From Cyanophora paradoxa (taxonomy: Eukaryota; Glaucocystophyceae; Cyanophorales; Cyanophoraceae), in contig QPMI01000284.1 of assembly GCA_004431415.1 (NCBI GenBank), forward strand, positions 1-64,000: a stretch of 64,000 nucleotides of DNA. The letters run 5' to 3'. The position numbers and the translations under genes were made by a program. The notes beneath the pieces are model-generated. The model was not told where the DNA came from and searched no databases. It worked only from the letters and a program-made list of their open reading frames with translations. This document shows positions 22,045 through 33,588 of this stretch, in pieces (position 1 is the stretch's first letter; every line of letters begins with the position of its first letter).

Positions 22045-24390
22045 CTAGGAGCCGAGGCGGGTCTGGCGCATGATGAGGTTGGTGACCCAGGGCTTGGTCT
22101 GCGGGCGCCGCTCGGCGACGGCGGTGACGCGGCACATGAGCTGGACGACCTCCTCGGGCAGCTCCCGCTCGTGGTACGTCCGCGTCGCCGCCTCCAGGTT
22201 CTCCCACACCCGCTTCAGGTTCTCCGGGTCCACCTTCCGCGCCAGCTGCGCGTCCGCCGCCAGCACCGCCGCGTACTGCGACGCCTGCGCCGACGCCGCC
22301 CCCGCCCCGTGCGCCGCCATGCCGCCGGCGTACCCCACGGGCGGCGCCACCGGCTGCGGCATCGGGAGCCCCGCCGGCGCCGGCGCCATCGGGGCTGTGC
22401 CCGGGCCGGGATGGCCCCGCTCATGTGCGGCGGTTGGTGGTACCCGTGCGGCGGCCCGGGAGCGAGGCCCGGCGGCCCAGGGCGAGGCCCGGCGGCGCGT
22501 GCCCGGCGATGGGGGCCGGCATCGGCGCGGCCGGCGCTCCCGGCGCAGCGCCCTGTGCCGGGACGGGGCAGAGGCGAACGCCGGGGCAGGGGCGCCGGCA
22601 TTCGGGGCGGGGCCGGTGGGGACGGGGGCTGCGGGAAGGCGGGCCGGGTGCGGGGACGGCCGGTGACGGGGCGCGGACGGGCTGCGCGCCGGCGGGGCCG
22701 GGGCGGAAGGGACGGCGAGGGTCGCGCCCGGACGGGTACCGGGGCGGTGAAGGGGTTTGACTGGGGCGGCGCGGCGCCGGGGAGGCCGACGGGGGGCGGA
22801 GGGGGCGGGGCGGCGGGGATGGGGCCGGGGGCGGGAGCGGGGGCCGGGGCGGGGCGGGGGCGGGGGCCGGGGCGCGCGGGTGGTGGTGGTGGGCGACGTG
22901 GGGGTGGAGCTCGAGGTAGCAGCGGACCATGAAGCGGGAGACCTCCTCCCAGCGCTCCGTCCCGAACGCCACCACCCCGTTCAGCAGCGCGTCCACCTCC
23001 TTCGTCGTCAGCGGCCGGATCTTCTCCGCCAGCCACTCGCACTGCGCCGCCCGGTTCCCCTTCCCCGTCCCCGACCGCTCCCGCGGCGGCGACGAGCCGT
23101 CGGCGCCGTCGCTGTAGGGGCGGTTCCGCTGGGCGGCGGCGCGGCGGGGCCGGGCCTTGGACTTGGCGACGGGGCTGTCGTCGCGCGAGGCGAACTCCAT
23201 GAGGAGGTCGGCGTTCTCCTCGGGGTCCTCGTCGTCGTCGTCGTCCTCGTCCTCGTCGTCCGAATCGCTCTCCACCAGCGCCTGCACCACTTTCGCCGCC
23301 CCCGCCGACGCCGCCCGCCGGTTCCGGCCCGTCGCCGACACCCTCCCTCCCACCGCCTGCTGAGCCGGCGCCGGCGCCGGCGCCGGCGCCTCCTCCGGCA
23401 AGGGCACCTGCACGGGCACCACCTCCGGCAGCACCTGCGCCGGCGGCGGCACGGCCGGCGGCGGCATCTCCAGCTCTACCGCCGCCAGCGCCGCGGCGTG
23501 CGCGGCGGCAGAGGCGCCCGTCGTCGACGCCGGGGCGATGAGCGGATCGTCCATCAGGCCCAGCGCCAGCTTGTAGTGGTCGTACGACTCCGGCCAGAGC
23601 ACTTCATTGATGCCCCTCCGCGCGCTCGAGCTCCTCGCGCTCCTGTTCCCGCTCGGCGTGCACCGCGCAGAGCTCGGGCTCCCCTGCGGCGGCCCTCAAC
23701 GGGCCGTCCCTGCGTGCCGCGCGAGCGCGAAGCGGTGCGCACGATTGCGAGGAGCATCTCGGCGACGTCTTCCTCCTTCTTGGGGATGGCAAGGCCCGCG
23801 GCGCTCGGCGGCGGTGTCGATGTGGCCGGAGACGAAGCTGGTTCGGATTTGATGTCGGAGAGGACGACCGCTTTCACGCTCGCTGCACTCTTTGGCGTCG
23901 CTGCCTTGCGCTTTCCGGCTACTGCCCTGACGGGTGGCGGCGCTGGCATCGTAACGGGGACGGCTGCAGCCACGGCCGCCGTCACGAGCGGCACCGCGGC
24001 GGATGCGGCTCGGCTGGAGCGCGTTCTAACGGGCACTACAACTGCAGGCTTTGGCGGCGTCTCCTCCGTGACGACTGCGCAATGCGGCCGTCAGGTGCTG
24101 TCAAGGGACCGCGCAAGGGGTCGCATACACTCTTCCTCCTCGAAGCGCTTCGCAGATTTGCCATCACGGGCTCTCAAACGACGTGAGCCACCCGCGGCAA
24201 GCTCCTTCTCCAAGATCTCGCGCTCCTCCGCCCGCAGCTCCTTACTTGCCGATGCCGACTGCGCTAACAGTCAAGACGAGCCGCAGGGCGCTGGGAGGGC
24301 CATTTCCGCGCGAAAAGTATCGATGCTCACCGCGCTCGTCCGCCGCCGCTTTGCCCCGGAATCGGGGCTCTGAGCGGGGCCGCCGGCCAT
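22045..24390 (-). CDS. Unknown acidic nuclear-type protein with a SANT/Myb-like segment
   Basis: I do not recognise the family. The likely first exon (ATG 24390) reads MAGGPAQSPDSGAKRRRTSA and splices to KELRAEEREILEKELAAG, a charged helix. Later segments are PESYDHYKLALGLMDDPLIA (about 23585-23525), a Pro-rich stretch, a run of Asp/Glu (about 23275-23215) and KGNRAAQCEWLAEKIRPLTT followed by KEVDALLNGVVAFGTERWEE (about 23030-22940). The last of these looks like one half of a SANT/Myb repeat. After a very Pro-rich intronic or coding stretch, the C-terminus has VDPENLKRVWENLEAATRTY and VVQLMCRVTAVAERRPQTKP. Basic N-terminus, acidic block and SANT-like helix suggest a chromatin protein, but this is inference. 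The stop is at 22045-22047. It shares a 202-bp divergent promoter with the GT49 gene. Confidence 0.6.
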
Positions 24391-24592
24391 TGATGCTGTT
24401 CGCGCTGGCCCAACTCGGCGGACCGCGGTTGAGAAGTTTGTTGATGCCTGAGATCTCCGGAGCGATTTCCGCAGGTTGGAACTTGCGGTGATTCCGCAGC
24501 GAACGGAAGCCAGAGAAGAGTGGGGTACCCCTCCAGAGGGCAGCCTGGCCGCCGCAGCCAGCCAGAGCGTGGGCTCCGGCCCCATCGGGGCG
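24391..24592. promoter_or_regulatory. Short divergent promoter between SANT-like and GT49 genes
   Basis: About 200 bp separates two ATGs facing away from each other, so both promoters must fit here if the GT49 gene has no upstream exon. No motif stands out. Confidence 0.35.
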
Positions 24593-26760
24593 ATGCTGCC
24601 GATTACGGTCCCTCGCGCGAGGCCTCCCTCGCGGGGCGGGCGGCGGGGGACCCAGTCGAAGCTCCTGCCGACCTTCGTCATTTCCTTCTTCTTCGTCGGC
24701 CTCGGCCACCTCATGTATCCGGGCATGGTCATGATGTCGCGCTCGCAAGTTACACTCGTCCTGCACCTCCGGCTCGATCAGCTGCAGGCGCTCGAGGACA
24801 TTGTGCAGCGCTGGCAGGGCCCCGTGGCCGCGGCGGTCCTCACGCAGCAGCGACAGCCTAGCGCGACGGTGCTCAAGCGCTGGCAGGTCGAGTTCCCGGA
24901 GGTGCGGATCGCCTGGGTGGAGGTCGGGGACAACGCGGCAATGCAGGCGTCCCAGCTGCGCGCCCGCGCGCTGGATCTCGTCGACTCGGCGTTCGCCCTT
25001 GTCGCGGACATTGACTTCGTGCCGAGCTACGGCCTGTACGAGTGGCTCGTGCGGAAGGCGACGCTGCAGAAGTACGCCTATGTCATTCCCGCGTTCGAGG
25101 CGGACGAGGCGCTCGGGCCGCGGGAAGCGAGGGAGGTGCCGCGGGAGAAGCGGGAGCTGCTGGAGGCTGTGCGTGCGGGCCGCGCGCGTCCGATGCTGCA
25201 GCACGACCACCCTGCCGCGCACTACTGGTACACCGCCTTCCACCGCTTCTACCGCTCCCTCGGCAGGTGCCTGCCCCCGGCCGCCGCGCCGCCGGCCGCC
25301 ATGCGAGAGGCGGGGCGGCAGCTACGAGATCGAGGCGGGGGAGGGCTACGAGCCGTACGTGGCGGCGGCTGTGGAGGTCCTCCGCTCGCCGGAGCGTGGC
25401 CACAGGTGGTACTGTACGGAGCCCGAGGAAGGCGCCGGGGAGGGCGGGCTGCCCGCCGGCGAGGGCCACCGCGCCCTTGTCTCCCGCCGCCTCCGCCGCT
25501 CCCGCTGGGGCCTCCGCGTCGCCGCCGAGCACTTCGGCGTCCGCCTCGCGCCCTCGCGCGCCGGGGCCGCCCCCGCGCCGCACTGGCGGGGCCGCTCGGG
25601 GGCCACGCTGGTGCTGCAGGCCGCGAGCGACGAGCTGGAGCGGGTCGGCGAGATCGCAGTGCGCTGGGGCGGGCCCGTCACGGCCGCCGTCTGCGTGCAG
25701 ATGGAGGAGGAGGGCCGCGCCTACGTCGAGTGGGAGCGCAAGCGGGCGAGGACGCGGGCCGGGGAGCCCGACTCGGTGCGGCTGGTGCGGGTGGCGGCCC
25801 CCGGGGAGGACTCGCCCTGCCTCCCCGAGGAGCTCGTGCGCGCGGCGGTCGAGGCGGCCGGCACCGCCTTCCTCCTCGTCTCCCACGTCTCCTGGCTCCC
25901 CTCCCCCGACTTCGCCGCCCACTTCGGGCCCCTCCTGCGCTCCCCGCTCCTCGTCCCCGGGGCCGCCCGCCCCCCCGCCCTCGCCTTCGCCGCCTTCTTC
26001 GAGGACACGCGCGTGCCCCTCTCCCGTGCGCCCCTCCGCTGACCCCGCCCGGCCCCGCCCCGCCTCCGAGCGACCCGAGGGCGGGGCGGGCAGGGGAGCA
26101 GCGGTACGACCTGGACGAGGCGGGGCGGGGCGACCTGCCGGCCCTCCTCGCCACCCGCCGCGCCGTCCCCTGGAGCGGCCTCGCGAGCCCCGAGGACGAG
26201 GCGCGGCGCCCTCGCGCCCCTGCGCCCCGCGCTGAGCGCCGCTGAGGCGCGGCGCAGGCAGGGGAGCTGGCGCGGGAGGGGAAGCCGGCGCGCCCCGTCG
26301 ACTGCCTCGACCTGCCCCGCTGGCTCAAGACCCGTTCGGGGGCCGGCGGCTCCGGCACCTACCGCCCCTCGTGCCCGTACCCCTGGCACCCTCTCGCCCT
26401 CCTCCCCGCTGCCTTCCTGCGGGGCCAGCCCGTGCACGACTGGCCGCGCGTGGCGGCGGCGGCGCGCGAGGCGGGGCACGCGGCGGCGGTCGTGCCCGGG
26501 GCCTTCTTCACGTGGGGCGAGCTCCCGGCGCCGCCGCCCATCCGCTCCCTCGACCTCGTCTTCCCCGACACGCCGCTGGAGTTCCGCCCGCGGGCGCCGG
26601 CGCTCAACGCGGGGCTGCGCCGCGATGTGACCCTCGCCGTCGTCCTCCCCGGGGACCGCCTCGACCTGCTGCGCGCCCTCGCCGAGCGCTGGGCGGGGCC
26701 CCTCGCCGCCGCCCTCTTCTACCCCCCTCCCGCCCTCCCACCCCGCCCCGAGGCCCCGAG

Positions 26761-26794
<34 letters not shown>

Positions 26795-29700
26795 GCGCCG
26801 AGTGGGAGGAGGAGCTGGGCCCGGCGCCGACGCCGACGCCGCCGCCGCTGCCGCCGGCGAAGGGGAGGCGCGAGAAGGGCTACGTCTCGCCACACCTCGC
26901 GCCGCTGCCGGTGGGCCCCGTGCCGGCGGCGCTGACGGAGGAGTGGAGCCGGGAGCCGGCGCGGCGGCTGCAGCGGGAGTTCGGGCAGCGCCTGCAGCTC
27001 GCCTTCGTCGAGGGCCGCCGCGCCGCCGACGAGATCCCCGTCTCGCACCCGCCCCCGACGCGCACGCGGCGGCAGCGGAGCTACTACGACGAGGGGGCGC
27101 CGGGCGGGGTGGTGCTGGAGTACTACAACAGCTTCTACCCGCTGAACGAGCTCCGGGCGGAGGCCCTCAAGCTCGTCGCCTCCGACCTCGTCCTCTTCGT
27201 CGACCCCGACACCCTCCCCAGGCCCGCCCCCGCCCCGCCCCGCCCCGCCCCGCCCCGCCCCTCGCCGACCGGCGGCGCAGCGCGGGGATGTACGAGGAGC
27301 TGACGACGGCGGCGGCGACGCGGGCGCTGCGGCGGCACGCGGCGCTCGGCCCGGTCGCCTTCGTGGTGCCGGCCTTCGAGACGGACTTCGGGCACGCGGC
27401 GCCGGCGGACAAGGCGGAGCTGCTGCGGCGCCTCTCGCGGGAGCCGACCGTCCTCCGCCTCGACGGGAGCGGGGCGCGGCACGGCGAGGACGTCCGCCCG
27501 CTCCTCTCCCGCACGCACCCCTCCGCCCACTACTGGACCACCAACTACACCACCTGGTACGCCGCCTCGGCGCCCTACGCCGTGCGGCACCAGTACCCGT
27601 ACGCGCCCTACGTCGTGGCCCCGCTGGGGATGCACCAGGCGCTGCTCGACGTGACGCCCGTCGGGGAGCGCTCGCCTGCCCGCGACGTCGCCGTCCAGCG
27701 CGCCCGCTGGGTCGCCGCCCTCCGCCGCGAGGTCCCGCCCCCCTGCCTGCCGCCTCCGCGCGCCCCGCCGGGGCCTGACGCGCGCCAGGGCTGCGCCTTC
27801 CTCGTCCTCCCCGACGTCTTCGTGACCCACGTGCCCCTCGTCCCTTTCGGCTCCCCCACCCCCTACTTCGGCCTGCCCCTCGCCCGCGTCCGCCCCGCCC
27901 CGCCCCGCTTCGCCCCGCCCCGCCCTGCGCCCCCGCCCCCGCTGACGGCGAGCAGGCCGGCATCACGATGACTGTGCACCTCACCGCCGACCGGTGCGCG
28001 CGTACCCCGGCGGCCGCGCCGGCCCCGCTGACGAGGGCGGGGGCGGGGTGTGGCAGCATGGAGCGTCTGGAGGTGCTTGCGGAGCGCTGGCCCGGTGCGC
28101 CCCGCGCCCCCGCCGCCCCCCGGCCGCTGACGCTGACGCGCGGCAGGCCCGCTGGTGGCTGTCCTCTTCTACAACCTCGACCTCAAGCCCGTCAACGGCT
28201 CGGGCCCGACGCGCGAGCAGTTCCCCCACACGCAGCTCCAGTGGCGGGTCTGCCCCGCCCCGGCCCGCCCCATCTCCCTGTCTCTGCCGCCCCGCGGACG
28301 CCGGGGGCGCAGCAAAAGCACCCGCACGTGAGCCTGGGCATGCTGGCGATGGCCAAGCCGCCCACGAAGTACCCCGCGAACATCGTGCGGGGCGCGGGCG
28401 GGGCGCGTCGGTGCGGGGCGCTGAGGGGTCGGGGGCAGGTGCGGAACGCGGGGCTGCGGGCGGCGCAGACGGACTTCGTCTTCCCCGTCGACGTCGACTT
28501 CGTCCCCGACACCGGCCTCCACGAGTTCCTCGTCCGCACCCGCCCCGCCCCGCCCCGCCCCGGCCCCGCCGGTGCTGACGGGGGGCAGGACCGGAGCATG
28601 CCGGAGCTGCTCGCCCGCGCCTCCTTCGCCTCCTACATCGTCCCCGCCTTCGAGATCGACGCCAACGCCACCCAGGTGCCCCGCCCCCGCCCCTGCCCCC
28701 GCCTCGGGGGCCGACCTCGTGCGCCCCCCCCTCCAGGTCTGGCGCGACGAGGACTTCGACGAGAAGGGGCACTCGAAGGTCAAGCAGGACTACCGGGCGG
28801 CGCGTACCCCCCGCCCCCCTGCCCCCCGCCCTCCCCGCTCTGAGGTGGCTTCGCTCGCAGGTGCCGCAGGACAAGGCGGAGCTGATGGGCTTCGTGCAGA
28901 ACCGGAGCGCGCGGCCCTTCCGCGAGATCGAGTCGATCTACGCGCACGTGCACACGCAGTTCTCGCGCTGGTTCTTCGCCACGCGGGAGTACCGGGTGCG
29001 CTACAAGTACCCCTTCGAGCCGTGGGTGGTGGTCGCCAAGGACTACGCGCCCCTCTTCGACGAGCGCTTCATCTACCACGGGGAGGACAAGGCACGCGCC
29101 GCCCCCGCCCCCGGGCCGCCCTCCTGGCCTGAGGCCGCCGCAGGTCCAGTGGGTCTTCCACATCAGCAAGCTCCACTTCCGCCTGCAGGTCGGCCCCCGC
29201 CCCCGCCCCCCCCCTCCCCCCCCTTCCCCCCCCCCCCATCCCCCCCCCCTTCCTCCCCTCCCGCCCCAGCGGGGCCGGGCCTCACGGGGCGGGGGCGCAG
29301 GTCGTCCCGTACCACTTCGTGATCCACCTGAACCACCCCGTGGCCGCCTGGGCCGCCACCGAGTGCGCCCGCCCCGCTCCCCGCCGGCCGGCGCGCCTTG
29401 GGCGGGGGGCGTGACGGGGCGGTGGGCAGGTACACGGAGGCGCTGTTCGAGGAGGAGGCCTTTCTCTTCGAGGCGCGCCCCGCCCGCCCGCCCGCCGCGC
29501 CCCCCAGGGCCCCCGCCTGACGCGCGCGCCCCCGCAGACCTTCGTGCTCGAGGTCGACCCCGCCGACTGGGACCGCCGCAACGCCCAGGTCTTCGAGGGG
29601 TACAACCCCGACCAGGGCTCCCACGAGCCCGTCCTCCTCCCCCCCGGCGTCCACGCGGTCCTCGACGCCGTCGCGGTACCCCCCCCCTCCCCCGGGGTGA

Positions 29701-29908
29701 GCGCCGGCGTGACGCGGGGCAGGCGGAGCGGGGCCTGTACCACTTCGCGGGGTGGGAGGAGGACCCGGACACAGGGGAGGAGGCGCTGGAGGCGTTCGAG
29801 GAGCCGATCACGGACCGGGAGCTCTACGACCTCCAGCTCCGCTTCGAGCACGAGTTCCCCGAGCACGCCACCCCCGAGGCCGACCAGTGGTCCCTCGCCC
29901 GCTCCTAG
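24593..29908 (+). CDS. Type II membrane protein with four tandem GT49 (LARGE/B4GAT1-type) glycosyltransferase domains
   Basis: Predicted Golgi glycosyltransferase of CAZy family GT49. After ATG 24593 there is a basic stretch and one TM helix (LLPTFVISFFFVGLGHLMYP). Four repeats then each begin with a strand like TLVLHLRLDQLQALEDIVQR and AERWPGPLVAVLFYN. Domain 1 (about 24745-25560) has the DxD in VADIDFVPSYGLYEWLV, then YVIPAFEAD and AHYWYTAFHRFY. Domain 2 (about 25600-26560) has VSHVSWLPSPDF where DxD should be. Domain 3 (about 26615-27870) has LFVDPDTLP, FVVPAFETDFG and AHYWTTNYTTWY. Domain 4 (about 27960-29660) has FPVDVDFVPDTGLHEFLV, YIVPAFEIDANA, RYKYPFEPWVVVAKD, FIYHGEDKVQWVFHISKLHF and VPYHFVIHLNHP. 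The stop ends at 29908. An upstream exon cannot be excluded, and domain limits are approximate. Confidence 0.8.
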
Positions 29909-30054
29909 CTTCCATCCCATCGCGCCACCCCCGCCCCCGGCCCCCGGCCCCCGCTCCCCGCCCTGGCAGCCCTCTCTGGCCCTTCCCCTCCCGCTCCTGT
30001 GAGAACGGGCTTCGAGAGTCTCCGAGTTGGGCGGCTCAGAGGGGGGCGGGGGGG

Positions 30055-31865
30055 CTAGGCGGCGCCGACGAGGGGGTTGATGCCGAAGTAGACGTAGGGG
30101 AAGAACTCGCCCTGGCCGGCCCCCGCGCCCCCGGCCTCCCGCTCCTCGGCGCTCGTGCTGTGCGCCGCCCCCCCGAGGTGCGAGTAGAGCATGTGGAGAG
30201 TCTCCCGCAGCTGCCCCCGCCCGCCGGCCCCGTCACGTGGGGAAGAGAGCAAAAGGAAGGGAAAGGAAGGCGGCGTGCCTTCTTCTCGGTCTTGGCCTTG
30301 GGCTTGAGGAGCATGGCCTGGAAGTTGACGGGGAGGCCGTAGCGGAGCACGGACTCGACGAAGACGCGGATCGCCTTCAGGTGGATCCACGCCACGAACG
30401 CGTCCGCGAAGGCGACCCTGCAGAACTTCACCAGCGCCGCCTGCGAGCCGAGGAGGAGGCGGGGGTCCTCGGGTCAGCGCAGCTGCGGGGCGGGGCGGGG
30501 CGGGGCGGGGCGGGGCGGGGCGGGGCGGGGCGGACCCAGAGCTTCTCGACCTCGGCCTCGAGCTTGGAGCGCTCGCCCTTGCTCTCCTCCAGCGTGTTCT
30601 CGTCGAACTTGAAGTCGCGCACCGTGAACCTGCGCCCCGTCAGGCCCCGCCCCGGCCCCGCGCGAGCGCCCCGCCCCCGGCCCCGCGCACTTCTTCTCGC
30701 GCGCCGCGTTCTTGTAGTCGTCCGCCACGCGCTTGAAGCACACCACTCGCCACAGCTCGAAGTCGTTGTCCTCTGCTATCCGCCTGCGCCCGCCACGCCG
30801 TCAGTCCCGCCGGCCGGTTGGGGACCTCTCCCCCGGGCGGGCGCGCACAGGCCGGAGCGCGGGACGACGTAGTCCGTGAGCGACTCGTAGCTCGTCTGGA
30901 ACTCCTTCGCGGCCGCCCTGCGCGCGGCGGTCACGCCGCCGGCGCGGCGTCCGGCGCCGGCAGCCGCACTTGGGGACGGCGACGAGGCAGGTGGTCAGGT
31001 TCTCCGACTCGACAAAGTGCTCGGGCTTGACCACCTCGGCCAGGTTCTTCACGAGGAGGTTGCCCCTGCCGAGCGAGACCACGCCTCGGTCACCGGCCCC
31101 GCCCGGAAAGACGCGACGCGTCGCCGCCCCACACGCACGCGGCTTTCCGCTTGACCGCGCCGAGGTTGCTCTTCACAACGTTGTACTCCGAAGCCTTCAG
31201 CTTCAACTCCTCATCCAGCTTCGTCACGTCCTGTGCGGCGCTCTCAGCTCCCGCACTCCGCGGCGAGGCCCGCGCACGCGGCGCGAGGCGGACCTCCGAG
31301 ATGGAGCTAACTATCTCCCGAAGCGGCTTCTTCAGGCTATACTTGCCTTCGTCCCACTGGAACCGCTCCAGGAACTGATTGACGGGAACTGGCGGAGGGC
31401 ATCGGCGCGCGGCACCAGGGACGGGCCAAGCGCGCGCGGATAGGACGTGCTAGCTCACCCTGGTTGATCGTGATGCTCTCCTCCGGGTTGAGGTCGTGGA
31501 GCTGGCGCTCAATCTGCGGTGGGCGGGCAGGCGTTCAGTCGGCGGACGGCCACGACGGTACAAACGTTGGCAGCACCTTGTGAACCGCGCCCTCGACGTA
31601 AATGTCCGTCTTCGCGAGCTCGTCGCTCAGCTCCAGGAGCGCATCGAGTGTGCCGACACGCAAGTCAGGCACATTGAACTTGAAATTCGTTGCTAGGTCA
31701 GTCGCTCGGGATTGCTGCGCTCCCCGAGCGCGCGGCGCGCCAAGGGTCGGCTTCGCTGCCGGACAGACGGGCGGGGGTGCGGACCAGCCTCTGCCATGTG
31801 GCCTCTTTCGTGTCTTCTGCAGGCGCCGAGATAAGCCAGTACGCACAGGAGATCTCTCGCGCCAT
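30055..31865 (-). CDS. ATP6V1C: V-type proton ATPase subunit C
   Basis: Peripheral stalk subunit linking the V1 and V0 sectors, needed for acidification of vacuoles and secretory organelles. ATG 31865 gives [19 protein letters not shown], then [20 protein letters not shown] and [20 protein letters not shown]. Further matches are [89 protein letters not shown] and [20 protein letters not shown]. The end is [10 protein letters not shown] and [16 protein letters not shown] with the stop at 30055-30057. These match the whole length of the family (VMA5 in yeast). One intron contains a long (GGGGC)n run on the plus strand (30486-30532). The exact junction after the first exon is unresolved. Confidence 0.95.
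30486..30532. repeat. (GGGGC)n pentanucleotide run inside a V-ATPase C intron
   Basis: About nine consecutive GGGGC units on the plus strand, meaning CCCCG on the sense strand of the gene. It is among the longest of many such runs that fill introns across the window. Confidence 0.9.
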
Positions 31866-31947
31866 CCTGACTGAACAACTTCGCTGCCTTAATCCGCTGG
31901 TACCCCTCTCCGCGGTTTGCGGCGTTTGCCGCTTGCGGCGTTTGCCA
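31866..31947. promoter_or_regulatory. 82-bp bidirectional promoter of V-ATPase C and CZIB
   Basis: The start codons of two well-identified genes on opposite strands are only 82 bp apart. The gap has two short GCCGCTTGCGGCGTTTGCC-like repeats (about 31920-31945). Confidence 0.6.
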
Positions 31948-32962
31948 ATGCCAAAACTCCTCATCTCGTGGGCTGCGGACGTGGAGGGGTTGTCTGAAAT
32001 CAAGGTGCGCTGTCCCCGTCGCCCCGCCGCCGGCGCGCCGCCACACAACCACAAACCCGGTGTCGGCACTCTAGATAACGCCCGATGCGCGCTATTATGT
32101 CAAGTTAAAATGCACGAACTGCGGCGAGGAGAGCAAGGAGGTGTACTTCAACGCACAGGACAAGGTGGAGCTCTCCACCGGTCGCGGCGACGCCACGTTC
32201 GTCCTAAAATGCAAGGGATGCAAGCGGGAGAACAGCGTGCGTGCCGGACGCATTTGAGCGTCGGGAAACCGGCCAGCTTCGGGTCGAGAGCTAGAGCGGC
32301 GCCGGTCGTCGCGCCGCAGCTGAGCGCGGCCCCCGCAGCTTGACGTCGTGCCGGGACACGGAAGGTCCTGGACGGAGGTGCGTTCGCAGTCCGTTCGAAC
32401 CGCTTCGCGCGGCTGCAGCTCGCCCCCGGCGCCCGCGCGCGCGGCGCCGCGGCCGGCGCCGCTCAGGCGGCTTCTCGTCGCCGACGTTCCGGCGCAGGCG
32501 GACGAGACGAAGTTCGTCCCTCTTATCGCCTGCGATTGCCGAGGTGCGCGTCGGCCGCGCAGCCTATCGACGTCTCCGATCCCCTGCCGGCCTGGCATGG
32601 GGCCCCACGCGGCGCCACGCGAACCCTGACCTGCGGCACATCCCGCGGCCGCAGGCCTGGAGATCGTGAGCTGGGAGCCGAGGGTACGCCCATCGCCTCC
32701 GCCTCTCTCCCCGCGGGCGTGCGCGGCAGGCGACGAGGCGGCAGGCCGGCTTCACGGCTGTGGGGACGACGGGCAAGCCCTTCGAGGACGTCAACCTAGG
32801 GGAGGATTTTGCCGACTACGATGAAGCCGCCGGTGCGGCCATGCCTGAGCCTCCGGTCCCCTGGCCTCGGACGTGCGATGGCGAGGCGTGACCAGCCTCC
32901 TGCGCGCAGGCTGCAGTGTGTCGGTCATGAACGTCAAGCACAAGATCGAGAAGATAAAGTGA
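31948..32962 (+). CDS. CZIB: CXXC-motif zinc-binding protein, UPF0587/DUF866 family
   Basis: Small zinc-binding protein related to human C1orf123 (CZIB), thought to handle zinc in the cytosol. ATG 31948 gives MPKLLISWAADVEGLSEIK. After an intron come YVKLKCTNCGEESKEVYFNA and ELSTGRGDATFVLKCKGCKR, which hold the two CxxC zinc pairs. Later exons give DETKFVPLIACDCRGLEIVS, WEPRAGFTAVGTTG, FEDVNLGEDFADYDEAAG and VMNVKHKIEKIK, with the stop at 32960-32962. Length and motif order match the family along its whole length. Introns lie at about 32005-32095, 32235-32460 (region with one or more introns), 32540-32660 and nearby; inner boundaries are approximate. Confidence 0.9.
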
Positions 32963-33588
32963 GCAGGCGAGGCGGCGTCGGCGCGACGCGTACGCTCGCC
33001 ATCTCCGATCGCGAGGTATGCATGCATATCCATGGCAAGCCGCGAAACTCGGTATCCCCAAGAATCGTATGCATCGGCTGGACCATGGGGCCGGCCGCGC
33101 GCCCCGGGCCCCTCGTCAAGTCGAGCTCCCCCTCCCCCGCCCCCGTCGCGCCCCCCCCCCCCTCCCAGCCTCGCCCCCGTACCCCTCCCATCCCCGTACC
33201 CCTCCCCTCCCCCCTCCCCCTCCCCTGAAAGCACCGATATTCACGCGAGTCTTTGGATTCTACGTGTGTCGGTACCAATTTACATTAAGACCCTGATCAT
33301 TATCATGAAGTCAAGATCTAGATTTAGAGATCGCAGGTCGCGGGGGGCGCGGGCCCCGGCGGGCCGGGGGCACTGGGGGCATGCGCAGGGGCAGATTGCA
33401 GCTGTACAAGTATTAAGAGTCTTGCAGTGGAGTCAACGTTTATCTAAATCTGCGTGGGAAAGGCCAGAGAATCAACTTTCGAATCAAGAACTTGGAAGCC
33501 CTTATCATGAAGCGAAACTGATCATGACGGCCCGCGGCGGGGGCGCACCCATCAATTCTGTCTTGGAGCTGCCGCCTCGAGCTCGTCT
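32963..33588. other. Convergent 3' region
   Basis: 626 bp between two facing stop codons. It contains a long C-rich tract on the plus strand (about 33120-33230, CCCCT/CCCG runs) and then a less GC-rich part. No gene seen. Confidence 0.4.
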
